Origin: JAVJSF01 sp040219555
GTDB lineage: Bacteria; Actinomycetota; Thermoleophilia; Miltoncostaeales; Miltoncostaeaceae
Assembly: GCA_040219555.1 (NCBI GenBank)
Contig: JAVJSF010000019.1
Span: 6,987 to 70,986 of the forward strand
DNA: 64,000 bases
Direction: 5' to 3'
The notes under the pieces are model-generated. The model ran no database searches. It was not told the origin of the DNA and saw nothing but the letters and a program-made list of their open reading frames with translations. How positions within the stretch are numbered: position 1 is the stretch's first letter; each line of letters starts with the position of its first letter. Below, in pieces: positions 38,072-46,864 of the stretch. The position numbers and the translations under genes are program-made.

Positions 38072-39450
38072 GCACCCGTCCCGGCCGCTCCAGCATGCGC
38101 GAGGGACCGCTGTCGGAGCTGTTCCGAAGCACCGATCCGGCCCAGTCGGCCCCTCTCGCCCCGCGCGAGCCCGAGGAGCGCGCGCCCGAGGCCGAGCGCG
38201 GCGCAACACCGGAGCCCAGCAACTACGTGGCGGTCATCAGGGTGGTGGGCGTCGGCGGCGCCGGCTGCAACGCCGTCAACCGGATGATCGAGGCCGGCCT
38301 GCGCGGGGTCGAGTTCATCGCCATCAACACCGACCGCCAGGCCCTCGAGGCCAGCGACGCGGACGTGCGCATCCCGGTGGGGATGGAGCTCACCCGCGGG
38401 CTCGGCACCGGGGGCGACCTGGGTCGTGGCGAGCAGGCGGTGCGCGAGAGCGAGGAGCAGATCCGCCGCGCCCTGCGCGGCAGCGACATGGTGTTCATCG
38501 CGGCCGGCGAGGGTGGCGGCACCGGGACCGGCGGCGCGCCGGTGGTGGCCAAGATCGCCCGCGAGCTGGGCGCGCTGACCGTCGCGGTGGTCACGCGACC
38601 CTTCGCCTTCGAGGGCAACCGCCGCCAGAAGGCCACCCTCGAGGGCCTGGACAGGCTCCACGAGACCGCCGACACGGTCATCGTCATCCCCAACGACCGC
38701 CTGATGGCGGTGCTGGAGCGCGGCACCAGCATGGTGGAGGCGTTCAAGGTCTGCGACGACCTGCTGCGCCAAGGGGTGCAGGGCATCACCGACCTGATCA
38801 TGCTCCCGGGCATCATCAACCTGGACTTCGCCGACGTGCGGACCATCATCCGCGGCGCCGGCACCGCCCTGCTGGGGATCGGCTACGCCAGCGGCGTCGA
38901 CAGGGCCGTGGACGCCGCGCTGGCGGCCATCGCATCGCCCCTGCTGGAGACCCCCATCGACGGGGCCAAGGGCATCCTGCTGGGCCTCACCGGTGGCCCG
39001 GACCTGTCGCTGGTGGAGGTGAGCGAGGCGGCCCGCGTGGTGGCCGACGCCGCCGATCCCGAGGCCAACATCATCTTCGGCGCCACCATCGACCCGGATC
39101 TGGAGGGCCAGGTGTGGGTCACCGTCGTCGCCGCCAACTTCACGGGTACCCGCTCCGGCCCGCCGCCGCCCCCGCGCCAGGAATCCGGTCACGACGAGCG
39201 CTCCGCCGAGGCGCGCGCCCGCGAGGAGGCGGCCCGCCAGCAGGGGCTGCGCGAGCGACGGGCCCGCGCGGAGGACGAGCCCGCCGCCCCGTCGGACCCG
39301 CCGGCGCCACGACGCGAGCGCGAGCTGCCATATCCCGGGGTGGCGTCGCGGCCGGCCGGCGGCGGCGTGTTCGACCTCGAGTCCGAGGGTGAGGGAGAGG
39401 ACCCCGGGGCCACGCGCATCGTGCGCCGCGACGAGCCGGGCCGCCAGTAG
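38068..39450 (+). CDS. ftsZ: FtsZ homologue with N-terminal extension
   Basis: FtsZ is the GTP-dependent tubulin-like protein of the division ring. The 460-residue product has the tubulin signature G149-G-G-T-G-T-G155 inside AAGEGGGTGTGGAP, with Glu where Met is usual. The nucleotide-binding VGVGGAGCNAVNRM and the catalytic T7 loop NLDFADVR are intact. About 50 extra residues precede the core (GPLSELFRSTDPAQ). The tail after residue 360 is charged and shows no DxPxFLR-like conserved peptide that would bind FtsA/SepF. It sits beside parA rather than in a dcw cluster. It may be the main FtsZ of this lineage or a second copy. Confidence 0.88.
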   Translation: MSTRPGRSSMREGPLSELFRSTDPAQSAPLAPREPEERAPEAERGATPEPSNYVAVIRVVGVGGAGCNAVNRMIEAGLRGVEFIAINTDRQALEASDADVRIPVGMELTRGLGTGGDLGRGEQAVRESEEQIRRALRGSDMVFIAAGEGGGTGTGGAPVVAKIARELGALTVAVVTRPFAFEGNRRQKATLEGLDRLHETADTVIVIPNDRLMAVLERGTSMVEAFKVCDDLLRQGVQGITDLIMLPGIINLDFADVRTIIRGAGTALLGIGYASGVDRAVDAALAAIASPLLETPIDGAKGILLGLTGGPDLSLVEVSEAARVVADAADPEANIIFGATIDPDLEGQVWVTVVAANFTGTRSGPPPPPRQESGHDERSAEARAREEAARQQGLRERRARAEDEPAAPSDPPAPRRERELPYPGVASRPAGGGVFDLESEGEGEDPGATRIVRRDEPGRQ

Positions 39451-39455
39451 CCCCG

Positions 39456-41048
39456 ATGCCCCGATCCGGGCGTGATGCGCCCGCGGGCGTCGTCGCGGCC
39501 GGTCACCGGCTGAGTGCGCGCGCCGGTGCCGAAGCCCTGGCCCGCGGCGGCAACGCCGTCGACGCCGTGGTGGCCGCCGCCTACACCGCGGCCGTGTGCG
39601 AAAGCCCGCTCACGGGCCCCGGTGCCGGTGGCTTCATGCTCTCGCGCTCGCCGGGCGGGCGCACCACGCTGCTCGACTTCTTCGTCAGCGCCCCGGGGCT
39701 CGGCCCGCGGGGCCGGCGCCTGAGCCCGGAGGACCTCGACCAGTTCACCGTGGAGTTCGGCGGGGCGGACCAGGTCTTCCACATCGGGCCCGCGTCGGTG
39801 GCCGTGCCCGGCATGGTGGCCGGCCTGGGCGAGGCGGCGCGGCGCCTCGGGACGCTGCCGGCGCTCGAGCTGGTGGAGGCCGCGGCGCGCGCGGCGCGCG
39901 AGGGGGTGGTGCTGAGCGCCGAGTCGGGGTACCTGCACCGCATCCTCACCGGGATGCTCACCCACTCTCCGGAGGCCGCGGCCATCTACGCGCCCGGCGG
40001 CCGCCTGCTGGATGAGGGCGACGTGCTGCGCAACCCCGAGTTGGCCGAGAGCCTGATCCATCTGGCCCGGGCGGGAGCGCAGAGCCTCTACGAGGGTGAG
40101 CTGGCGGGGCTGCTGGTGGACCACCTGGAGCGCACCGGGGGGCTGGTCACGCGGGAGGACCTGCGCGGGTACCGGGTCATCGACCGCGTCCCGCTGACGG
40201 TGGGCTTCCGCGATGTGTCCGTGCTCACCAACCCGCCGCCGTCGGCGGGCGGGGCGCTGATCGCCGCGGCTCTCGCGGTGCTGGGCACCGAGGGGCCCGC
40301 GCCCGACGAGCCGGCGCGGTGCCGCGCGGTCGTCCGCGCCGGCCGGCGGGCCAACCGCCTGCGCACCCCGGAGTTCGCCGCCGGCCTGCACCAGAGCGAC
40401 AGCATGGAGCGCCTCTGGGCGCGTCTGTCCGACGAGGACGATGACGCCGGCCGCCAGGGCGAGGACCGGAAGCCGGCGGGCTCGACCACGCACATCAGCG
40501 CCGTGGACGACCGCGGGGGCATGGCGAGCCTCTCCAGTTCCAACGGGTCGGGTTCCGGGGTCGTGCTGCCCGGAACGGGGATCCTCCTGAACAACATGCT
40601 GGGCGAGCAGGACCTCAACCCGGCCGGCTTCGGCGCCACCGAGCCCGGGGTGCGCATCACCTCGATGATGGCTCCCACCCTGCTGTTGCGCGACGGCCGG
40701 CCGCTGGCGGCGCTGGGCGCCGCCGGCTCCAACCGGCTGCGCTCGGCCATCCTCCAGACGATCGTCGCCGTGGTCGACGGCGGCCTGACCCTGCGCGAGG
40801 CCGTCGACCGCCCGCGCGTCCACCCGGAGGGCGACGGGGTGGATGTCGAGGGCGGGGTGGGGGAGCCCTGCGTGGAGGCCCTGCTGGCCGACGGCCACCG
40901 ACTGAGGCGCTGGGGCGGTATGAATCTGTTCTTCGGCGGCGTGAGCATCGCCGGCCACGATGCCCACGGGCCGTCCGGGGCGGGAGACCCCCGCCGGGGC
41001 GGCGCCGCGGCCCTGGCCACCCGTTCCGGTGAGGTGATCGACCTGTGA
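39456..41048 (+). CDS. Gamma-glutamyltransferase-family protein
   Basis: The family processes itself at a Thr and then transfers or hydrolyses gamma-glutamyl groups, for example from glutathione-like compounds. The 530-residue protein starts in the family core (AAGHRLSARAGAEALARGGNAVDAVVAA). It has the GPGAGGFML segment, the cleavage/nucleophile site T344-T-H (GSTTHISAVD) and the later ILLNNMLGEQDLNP and APTLLLRDG motifs. No signal peptide is visible, so it would be cytoplasmic, unlike classic GGT. A cephalosporin-acylase-like or other Ntn-hydrolase specificity is possible. The stop overlaps the next GTG. Confidence 0.88.
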   Translation: MPRSGRDAPAGVVAAGHRLSARAGAEALARGGNAVDAVVAAAYTAAVCESPLTGPGAGGFMLSRSPGGRTTLLDFFVSAPGLGPRGRRLSPEDLDQFTVEFGGADQVFHIGPASVAVPGMVAGLGEAARRLGTLPALELVEAAARAAREGVVLSAESGYLHRILTGMLTHSPEAAAIYAPGGRLLDEGDVLRNPELAESLIHLARAGAQSLYEGELAGLLVDHLERTGGLVTREDLRGYRVIDRVPLTVGFRDVSVLTNPPPSAGGALIAAALAVLGTEGPAPDEPARCRAVVRAGRRANRLRTPEFAAGLHQSDSMERLWARLSDEDDDAGRQGEDRKPAGSTTHISAVDDRGGMASLSSSNGSGSGVVLPGTGILLNNMLGEQDLNPAGFGATEPGVRITSMMAPTLLLRDGRPLAALGAAGSNRLRSAILQTIVAVVDGGLTLREAVDRPRVHPEGDGVDVEGGVGEPCVEALLADGHRLRRWGGMNLFFGGVSIAGHDAHGPSGAGDPRRGGAAALATRSGEVIDL

Positions 41049-41347
41049 GTAACGTTCGAGTCGAGGCTGAGGGTCAGGAGTACGAGCTGCGTTTCGAGCC
41101 CGTCCGCACCTCGCTGAGCGACTCCGCCCCGATGCTGTGGGGCCTGCAGGTGTTCGTGCTGAAGGACGGGCAGGAGGTGGGGATGAAGACCTGCTTCGTG
41201 GGTCGCGCGAGCCTGCAGTTCCGCCACAAGGAGGCCTTGGAGGGCACCAGCGAGGACCTCATGCCGGCGGTGCACGAGCTGGCCACCGAGAAGATCGTGG
41301 CCCGCCTCGCCGAGGGGCACCCGGAGGACGAGATCCTCTTCGCGTAG
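41045..41347 (+). CDS. Small unrecognised protein coupled to the GGT gene
   Basis: This 100-residue protein has a beta-rich N-terminus (VRVEAEGQEYELRFEPVRTS) and an alpha C-terminus (DLMPAVHELATEKIVARLAEGHP). The GTG start overlaps the GGT stop (GTGA), so the proteins are likely made together. I see no cofactor motif, signal peptide or membrane segment. A regulator or chaperone of the Ntn-hydrolase is one option, but only position supports it. Confidence 0.75.
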   Translation: MSNVRVEAEGQEYELRFEPVRTSLSDSAPMLWGLQVFVLKDGQEVGMKTCFVGRASLQFRHKEALEGTSEDLMPAVHELATEKIVARLAEGHPEDEILFA

Positions 41348-41392
41348 CGGCCGGCGCCGCCGAGCGGGCGGCCCCGGGCCCGTAGGGGGCAT

Positions 41393-41411
41393 CCCCGATG
41401 GTGCCTCGGGG
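41393..41411. terminator. Short hairpin upstream of the MMPL gene
   Basis: CCCCGA and TCGGGG pair around a seven-base loop in the 120-base gap between the 100-residue gene and the MMPL exporter gene. It may end the upstream transcript. The stem is short, so confidence is low. Confidence 0.3.
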
Positions 41412-41467
41412 CCGGTCGCGACGAGTGTGGGGACGTATCCGCTCCCCCCGCTCCGATCGGAGGCCCC

Positions 41468-43615
41468 GTGCCCATCGAGTCACCCCCATCCACCCCCGGT
41501 GCCCTGCACCGCCTCGGCGCGCTCTGCGCCCGTCGGCGGCGCTGGGTGCTGGGCGCCTGGTTGCTGGCGCTGGTCGCCGCCCTGGTGGTGCTGGCCCCCC
41601 GGGCCGGCGAGCCGACCGTCGCCTTCGACACCCCGGGCTCCGACTCGGCCCACGCGGCCGAGATCATCCGCACCCACTTCGGTGATCGCTCGGTCGACGC
41701 GCTGGACATCGTCTGGCACAGCGACGCCGGGGCGCAGGCGCCGGCGGTGAGTGCCGCGCTGCGCCCCCTGCTGGACGAGGCCCCCACCCTGGAGGGGCTC
41801 GCCTCGGTGGTGGGTCCCGAGGTGTCCGCCGACGGGCGCACCGCGGTCGCGCGGCTGCAACTCGCGGCACCCAGCATGGACGACCTTCCGTCCGCCTCCG
41901 CGCAGCGCCTTCTGGAGCTGGCCGACGGCGCCGAGAGCGCGACGCCCGGCCTGACTGTGGCCCTGGGCGGCGAGGCCATCCTGATGGCCGAAGAGGGCGA
42001 TCCCAACCCCGAGGGGATCGGACTGCTGGTGGCCCTGGGCGTACTGATCCTCACCTTCGGCTCGCTGGTGGCCGCCGGCCTGCCGATCCTCTCGGCCCTG
42101 ATGGCCATGGGGGTCGTCACCGGTCTGATCGGGATGATGGCGACCGTGATGGACACGCCGGACTTCGCCGCGCCCGTGGCCATCATCGTGGGCCTGGGCG
42201 TGGGTATCGACTACGCGCTCCTGATGGTCACGCGCTTCCGCGCCGAGCGCGCCGAGGGGCGGGAGACGGCCGACGCGGTCGCCGCCACCACAGCCTCGGC
42301 CGGGCGCTCGGTGCTGATCGCCGCCCTGACGGTGGTGATCTCGATGCTGGGGCTCACCACGCTCGGCCTGCAGTTCATGACCGCTGTGGCCCTGGCCGCG
42401 GCCGGCGCGGTGCTGCTCGCCTGCGCGGCCGCCCTCACCCTCATCCCGGCGCTGCTGGCCGTCCTGGGGCCGCGGGTCGATCGCCTGCGCGTGCCCGGCC
42501 TGCGTCCCACGGGAGGCGCCTCGCCGCGCTGGGCGGCCTGGAGCCGCGCCGTGCAGCGCCGGCCGGGCGCCGCCCTCGCGCTCGGCATCGCGCTGATCGT
42601 GTTGATCGCGGCCCCCGTGGCCACGTTGCGCCTGGGCATGCCCGACGCCGGCAACGACCCGTCCGGCACCAGCACGCGTACCGCCTACGACCTGGTGGCC
42701 GAGGGATTCGGCCCGGGCGGCAACGGTCCCCTGCTGGTGGTTGCCGAGACCCCCTCGGGCACCCCGGCCGGCGCCGGCGAGCGCCTGCGCGCCACCCTGG
42801 CCGAGACGCCCGGGGTGGCCTCGGTGGCCCCGCCGGTGTCCTCGCCCGACGGCGGGGCCCTGCTGCTTGCGCTCACTCCCGGCACCGGGCCCCAGGACGC
42901 GGCCACCGCCGACCTGGTGGCCTCCCTGCGCGAGCGGGTGGCGCCGGCGGTGCGGTCGGACTCCGGGTTGGCCATCGCCGTGGGCGGCCTGACCGCCGCG
43001 ACGGTGGACTCGGGCACCTATCTCGCCGACCGCCTGCCCCTGCTGATCGGACTGGTCATCGGCCTCTCGCTGCTGCTGCTGGTGGCCGCGTTCCGCTCGG
43101 TGGCCATCGCCCTCAAGGCGGCCCTGATGAACATCGTCTCCATCGGCGCCGCCTACGGCGTGGTGGCCCTGGTGGCCCAGGGCGGCTGGCTGGGCGGCCT
43201 CGTGGGTGTGGATAACGCGGTGCCCGTGCCGCCCTTCGTGCCGGTCATGATGTTCGCGATCCTGTTCGGGCTCTCGATGGACTACGAGGTGTTCCTGCTG
43301 TCGCGCATCCGCGAGCGGTACCTGGCCCACGGCGACACCGCCCGCGCGGTCACCGAGGGCATCGCCGGTACGGCGACGGTCATCACCGCCGCCGCGGCCA
43401 TCATGGTGGCCGTCTTCGTGGCCTTCGCCCTCGGCGCGTCCCCGGCGCTGGCCCTGTTCGCCGTGGGCATGGCGGCGGCGATCATCATCGACGCCACCAT
43501 CGTCCGCCTGCTGCTGGTGCCGGCGGCGATGCAGGTGCTCGGCCGGGCCAACTGGTGGCTGCCGGCCTGGCTCGATCGGGCCCTGCCGGGCGTGCGTCTG
43601 GAGGGTGCCCGATGA
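41468..43615 (+). CDS. MMPL-family RND exporter
   Basis: The 715-residue protein has the duplicated MMPL layout. There is one N-terminal membrane helix, a soluble domain (about 50-175), and five helices (about 180-330, with the GVGIDYALLMVTRFRAE signature). A second helix (about 370), a second soluble domain (about 395-525) and five more helices (with LSMDYEVFLLSRIRERY) follow. MMPL proteins use the proton gradient to export lipids, siderophores or other hydrophobic compounds. The GTG start follows GGAGG. The stop overlaps the PspC gene (ATGA). The substrate is unknown; the operon suggests envelope maintenance. Confidence 0.95.
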   Translation: MPIESPPSTPGALHRLGALCARRRRWVLGAWLLALVAALVVLAPRAGEPTVAFDTPGSDSAHAAEIIRTHFGDRSVDALDIVWHSDAGAQAPAVSAALRPLLDEAPTLEGLASVVGPEVSADGRTAVARLQLAAPSMDDLPSASAQRLLELADGAESATPGLTVALGGEAILMAEEGDPNPEGIGLLVALGVLILTFGSLVAAGLPILSALMAMGVVTGLIGMMATVMDTPDFAAPVAIIVGLGVGIDYALLMVTRFRAERAEGRETADAVAATTASAGRSVLIAALTVVISMLGLTTLGLQFMTAVALAAAGAVLLACAAALTLIPALLAVLGPRVDRLRVPGLRPTGGASPRWAAWSRAVQRRPGAALALGIALIVLIAAPVATLRLGMPDAGNDPSGTSTRTAYDLVAEGFGPGGNGPLLVVAETPSGTPAGAGERLRATLAETPGVASVAPPVSSPDGGALLLALTPGTGPQDAATADLVASLRERVAPAVRSDSGLAIAVGGLTAATVDSGTYLADRLPLLIGLVIGLSLLLLVAAFRSVAIALKAALMNIVSIGAAYGVVALVAQGGWLGGLVGVDNAVPVPPFVPVMMFAILFGLSMDYEVFLLSRIRERYLAHGDTARAVTEGIAGTATVITAAAAIMVAVFVAFALGASPALALFAVGMAAAIIIDATIVRLLLVPAAMQVLGRANWWLPAWLDRALPGVRLEGAR

Positions 43616-44724
43616 GCGCGTCCATCGGCAACGACGGCCCGGGACTCCCCGGGCCGGCCCCCGCCTCCTCTCAGCCCCCTCCGGGTCCGCCGCCGCTGCG
43701 CCGCCGGCGCGACGAGCGGATGCTGGTGGGAGTGGCGTCCGCCCTGGCGCGGCGCCTGATGATCGACCCGCTGGTGGTGCGACTGGCCTTCGTGATCCTC
43801 GTGCCCGCCGGCGGCGTGGGCCTGCTGGCCTACCTGGCGGGCTGGCTGTTGATCCCGCAGGAGGACGACGCCGAGGGCGAGGGACCGCCCCGCTCTCGGG
43901 TGGCGCTGGCGGCGGGCGTGGGCCTGGCGGTGGTGGCGCTGGGGGTGCTGCTGGGGCTGCCCTTCTGGCTCCCCCTGCCGCTGGTGCTGCTGGCCGGCGC
44001 GGTGGCGGCGGTGGCCTGGTGGTTGCGCTCCGACCCCACCGGCCGGGCCTGGAACGAGCGCCACGCGCTGGTGCGCATCGGCCTGGCCCTCGCCCTGGTC
44101 GCGGGCACCCTCGTCCTCGCGGTGGGGGCGGCCTTCGCCACCGCCGCCGGCGCCGGGCGGGCCATGGCGGCCGTGGTGATCGGCCTGGGCCTGCTGGCGG
44201 CGCTGCTGGCCGTCGGTGGGCGCCGCTGGGGCCGGTGGTTGGTGGTGCCGGCGATCATGGTGGGTCTCAGCACCGGCCTGGTGCTGGCGGCGGGGCTGCA
44301 GGGGGTCGGCGAGCAGCAGCACCGCCCCGCGACGCCGGCCGCCGTGGAGGACCACTACGAGCTGGCCGTGGGCGAGGTGCTGCTCGACCTGCGCACCATG
44401 CGCCTTGCGCCCGGCGAGCGCGTGCCGGTGAGCGTCCGTGTGGGCGTGGGCCGCGTGGGCATCGCCGTGCCGCCCGGGGTGTGCGTGGTGGGGCGGGCCG
44501 AGGTCGGGGCGGGCGTCGTGACCGTCCAGGCCGCCGAGCGGGAGGGCTTCGGCGCCACCGTGCTGCTTGACGGCGCACCCGCGGCGGCGACCCCGGTGAT
44601 CGAGCTGGACGTGCGGGTGGACCTGGGTGACCTGGAGGTGGGCACCGGCGACCCCCGCCACCCCTTCGACGAGTACGACCGCGAGGACGCGCCCGGCGCG
44701 TGCGCGGCGCCGGCGCTGCCGTGA
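43612..44724 (+). CDS. PspC-domain membrane protein
   Basis: The 370-residue protein has a PspC domain at about residues 30-85 (RRDERMLVGVASALARRLMIDPLVVRLAFVILVP, then GLLAYLAGWLLIP). Several hydrophobic segments follow up to about 225. The C-terminal soluble domain (about 245-370) has a beta pattern (ELAVGEVLLDLRTMRLAPGERVPVSVRVGVG) like the adhesin-like DUF2154/DUF4097 modules often attached to PspC. PspC proteins sense envelope stress and regulate partner kinases. It overlaps the MMPL gene before it and the 59-codon gene after it. The unusual feature is a second PspC protein in the same operon. Confidence 0.87.
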   Translation: MSASIGNDGPGLPGPAPASSQPPPGPPPLRRRRDERMLVGVASALARRLMIDPLVVRLAFVILVPAGGVGLLAYLAGWLLIPQEDDAEGEGPPRSRVALAAGVGLAVVALGVLLGLPFWLPLPLVLLAGAVAAVAWWLRSDPTGRAWNERHALVRIGLALALVAGTLVLAVGAAFATAAGAGRAMAAVVIGLGLLAALLAVGGRRWGRWLVVPAIMVGLSTGLVLAAGLQGVGEQQHRPATPAAVEDHYELAVGEVLLDLRTMRLAPGERVPVSVRVGVGRVGIAVPPGVCVVGRAEVGAGVVTVQAAEREGFGATVLLDGAPAAATPVIELDVRVDLGDLEVGTGDPRHPFDEYDREDAPGACAAPALP

Positions 44725-44900
44725 GGCGGCTCGACGCGGCCGGCCTGGTGGCGGCCCTGGCGGCGCTGGCCCTGGGGATCCTCCTGTTCGTGGCGGCGGC
44801 CGGCGGGCTCAGCCTGTCGGCCTGGGGGGCGCTCGCCGCCGCCTGCGCCGCGGCCGGCGGCGCCCTGCTGGCCCTGGGCCTGGCGGACCGGGGGGAGTGA
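44721..44900 (+). CDS. Small two-helix membrane protein
   Basis: This 59-residue protein is almost entirely two hydrophobic helices (about 8-28 and 33-53, AAGLVAALAALALGILLFVAAAGG) with a short basic start. The GTG overlaps the stop of the PspC gene (GTGA), and the kinase gene follows within a few bases. No family is recognised. Given its place it might modulate the PspC proteins or the kinase. Confidence 0.65.
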   Translation: MRRLDAAGLVAALAALALGILLFVAAAGGLSLSAWGALAAACAAAGGALLALGLADRGE

Positions 44901-44905
44901 CGGCG

Positions 44906-46189
44906 ATGACGACCCCCGCGCACCCCCCGCTGCGTCGCGACCCCGCGGCCGGCTACGTGGGCGGGGTGTGCGCGGGCCTGGCCCGGCGCTTCGCGGTGGC
45001 GCCGTGGGTGGTGCGTGTGCTGATGGTGCTGGCCACGCCCATCGGCGGCCTGGGGGCGGTGGTGTACGCCGTGCTGTGGCTGGCGTTGCCCGCGGGCCAG
45101 GGGCCCCCCGCCGCCCGGCGTAGCCGGCGGGGTGCGGTGCGCTCGGGCGCCGGCGGGGCCCTGCTGGGCGTCGCGGGGCTCATCACCATCCGGGAGGCCG
45201 GACTCTGGCCGGGCGACATCGTGGTGGTGGCCCCACTGCTTGCCGCCGTGGGCGCCACCCTGCTGTGGCGTCAGCTGGCGCCATCGCGTCCGCCAGGTAC
45301 GCGTCCCACCGTCCCGGCTGGCGCCGGGACCTCCGCCGACGGGTCGAACGCCGCGACCGTCGCGGCCTCCCCGCCGGCCCGCCCGGCCGCCGGGGCGGGA
45401 GCCCCCGGCAGCACGGGCGCGCCGGGAGCGCTGGCCCTCTACCGCGGCGGGTTCGGCGTGGCCCTCGTGGCCGGCGCCGTGCTGCTGGTGCTCCAGGCGA
45501 CCGGCTCCCTGGGACCGGTGCGGGACGTGGTGCTCGGGACCGTGATCATCGGGACCGGCCTGGCGCTCATCCTGGCGCCGGTCCTGTGGAACCTGGGCCG
45601 GCGGATCACCGACGAGCGCGCCGCCCGCCTGCGTGCCCAGGAGCGCGCGGAGGTGGCCGCCCACCTTCACGACTCCGTCCTGCAGACGCTGGCCCTGGTG
45701 CAGAAGCGGGCCGCCGATCCCACGGCCGTCGCCCTGCTCGCCCGCCGCCAGGAGCGCGAGCTTCGCGACTGGCTGCAGGGCCGGGTCGCCCGTGACGCCG
45801 CCGCGCGCCTGGGCGATGCGCTGGATGCCGTGGCCGCCGAGGCCGAAGATCACCACGGCGCCCGGGTGGACGTGGTGCGGGTGGGCGACGCGGACCTGGA
45901 CGAGCGCCTGCGGGCGCTGGTGTCGGCCGCGCGCGAGGCCGTGGCGAACGCGGCACGTTTCGGCGGCGGGGCCGTGAGCGTCTACGCCGAGGTGGAGGAT
46001 GATCTGGTGACGGTGTTCGTGCGCGATCGCGGTCCGGGCTTCGAGCCGGAGCGCGTTCCCGTCGACCGGCGCGGCGTGCGGGAGTCGATCATCGGCAGGA
46101 TGGAGCGCAACGGCGGCGCCGCACAGGTGCGCAGCGGGCCGGAGGGGACCGAGGTGGAACTGACCATGCCGAGAGCGGGAGCGCGATGA
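44906..46189 (+). CDS. PspC-domain histidine kinase
   Basis: The 427-residue protein fuses a PspC domain (about residues 8-70: LRRDPAAGYVGGVCAGLARRFAVAPWVVRVLMVLATP) to further helices (about 85-125 and 185-235) and a NarX/DegS-type kinase core. The phosphoacceptor is H255 in VAAHLHDSVLQTLALVQ, followed by a short HATPase with REAVANAARFGG and RDRGPGFEPE. PspC-kinases of actinobacteria are thought to be held inactive by envelope contacts. A GTG three codons upstream overlaps the previous stop, but the ATG has GGGGGAG eight bases before it. The regulator gene overlaps by ATGA. Confidence 0.9.
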   Translation: MTTPAHPPLRRDPAAGYVGGVCAGLARRFAVAPWVVRVLMVLATPIGGLGAVVYAVLWLALPAGQGPPAARRSRRGAVRSGAGGALLGVAGLITIREAGLWPGDIVVVAPLLAAVGATLLWRQLAPSRPPGTRPTVPAGAGTSADGSNAATVAASPPARPAAGAGAPGSTGAPGALALYRGGFGVALVAGAVLLVLQATGSLGPVRDVVLGTVIIGTGLALILAPVLWNLGRRITDERAARLRAQERAEVAAHLHDSVLQTLALVQKRAADPTAVALLARRQERELRDWLQGRVARDAAARLGDALDAVAAEAEDHHGARVDVVRVGDADLDERLRALVSAAREAVANAARFGGGAVSVYAEVEDDLVTVFVRDRGPGFEPERVPVDRRGVRESIIGRMERNGGAAQVRSGPEGTEVELTMPRAGAR

Positions 46190-46848
46190 GCGAGGGGCCG
46201 ATGCCGCGGGTGCTGATCGTGGACGACCACGCCCTGTTCCGGGCCGGCGTACGGGCCGAGCTCGATCGGCGGGTGGAGGTGGTGGGGGAGGCCGGCGAGG
46301 TGGCCGCGGCCCTGGCGGCCGTGGCCGATCTGGCCCCCGACGTGATCCTCCTGGATGTGCACATGCCCGACGGCGGCGGCCTGGCGGTACTGGCGGGGCT
46401 GCCGTCCACGGGGGTCCCCGCGAAGGCCCTCGCCCTTTCGGTGTCCGACGCCCCCGAGGATGTGATCGCGGTCATCCGCGCCGGCGCGCGCGGCTATGTC
46501 ACCAAGTCGATCGATGCCGACGCGCTGGTTGAGGCGATCACGCGTGTCGCCGAGGGCGATGCGGTGTTCTCGCCGCGCCTGGCCGGCTTCGTGCTGGACG
46601 CCTTCGCCGGCGACGGGCCGGTGCCCGAGCCGGCCCGCGGTCACGGCGAGCTGGACCAGCTCACCGCCCGCGAGCGCGAGGTGCTGCGCCACATCGCCCG
46701 CGGCTACCTCTACAAGGAGATCGCCATGCGCCTGGGGATCTCGGTCAAGACCGTGGAGACCCACGTGGGGGCGGTGCTGCGGAAGCTCCAGCTCTCGACC
46801 CGGCACGAGCTGTCGCACTGGGCCCGCGAGCGCCGGCTTGTCGACTGA
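46186..46848 (+). CDS. LuxR-type response regulator, partner of the PspC kinase
   Basis: The 220-residue regulator has a receiver domain (RVLIVDDHALFRAGV; D57 in ILLDVHMPDGGG). The conserved Lys lies in GYVTKSIDADAL. The C-terminal LuxR domain reads DQLTAREREVLRHIARGYLYKEIAMRLGISVKTVETHV. Its ATG overlaps the kinase stop. The likely targets include this operon and other envelope genes, but no binding site can be proposed from the sequence. Confidence 0.93.
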   Translation: MSEGPMPRVLIVDDHALFRAGVRAELDRRVEVVGEAGEVAAALAAVADLAPDVILLDVHMPDGGGLAVLAGLPSTGVPAKALALSVSDAPEDVIAVIRAGARGYVTKSIDADALVEAITRVAEGDAVFSPRLAGFVLDAFAGDGPVPEPARGHGELDQLTAREREVLRHIARGYLYKEIAMRLGISVKTVETHVGAVLRKLQLSTRHELSHWARERRLVD

Positions 46849-46864
46849 GGAGTGGCCGCCGCCG

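Noticed and set aside
37245..39450. A plasmid-type parAB partition system
   Set aside because: No parB-like gene and no parS-like 16-base palindrome follow. The neighbour is an ftsZ homologue, so a partition locus is not supported.
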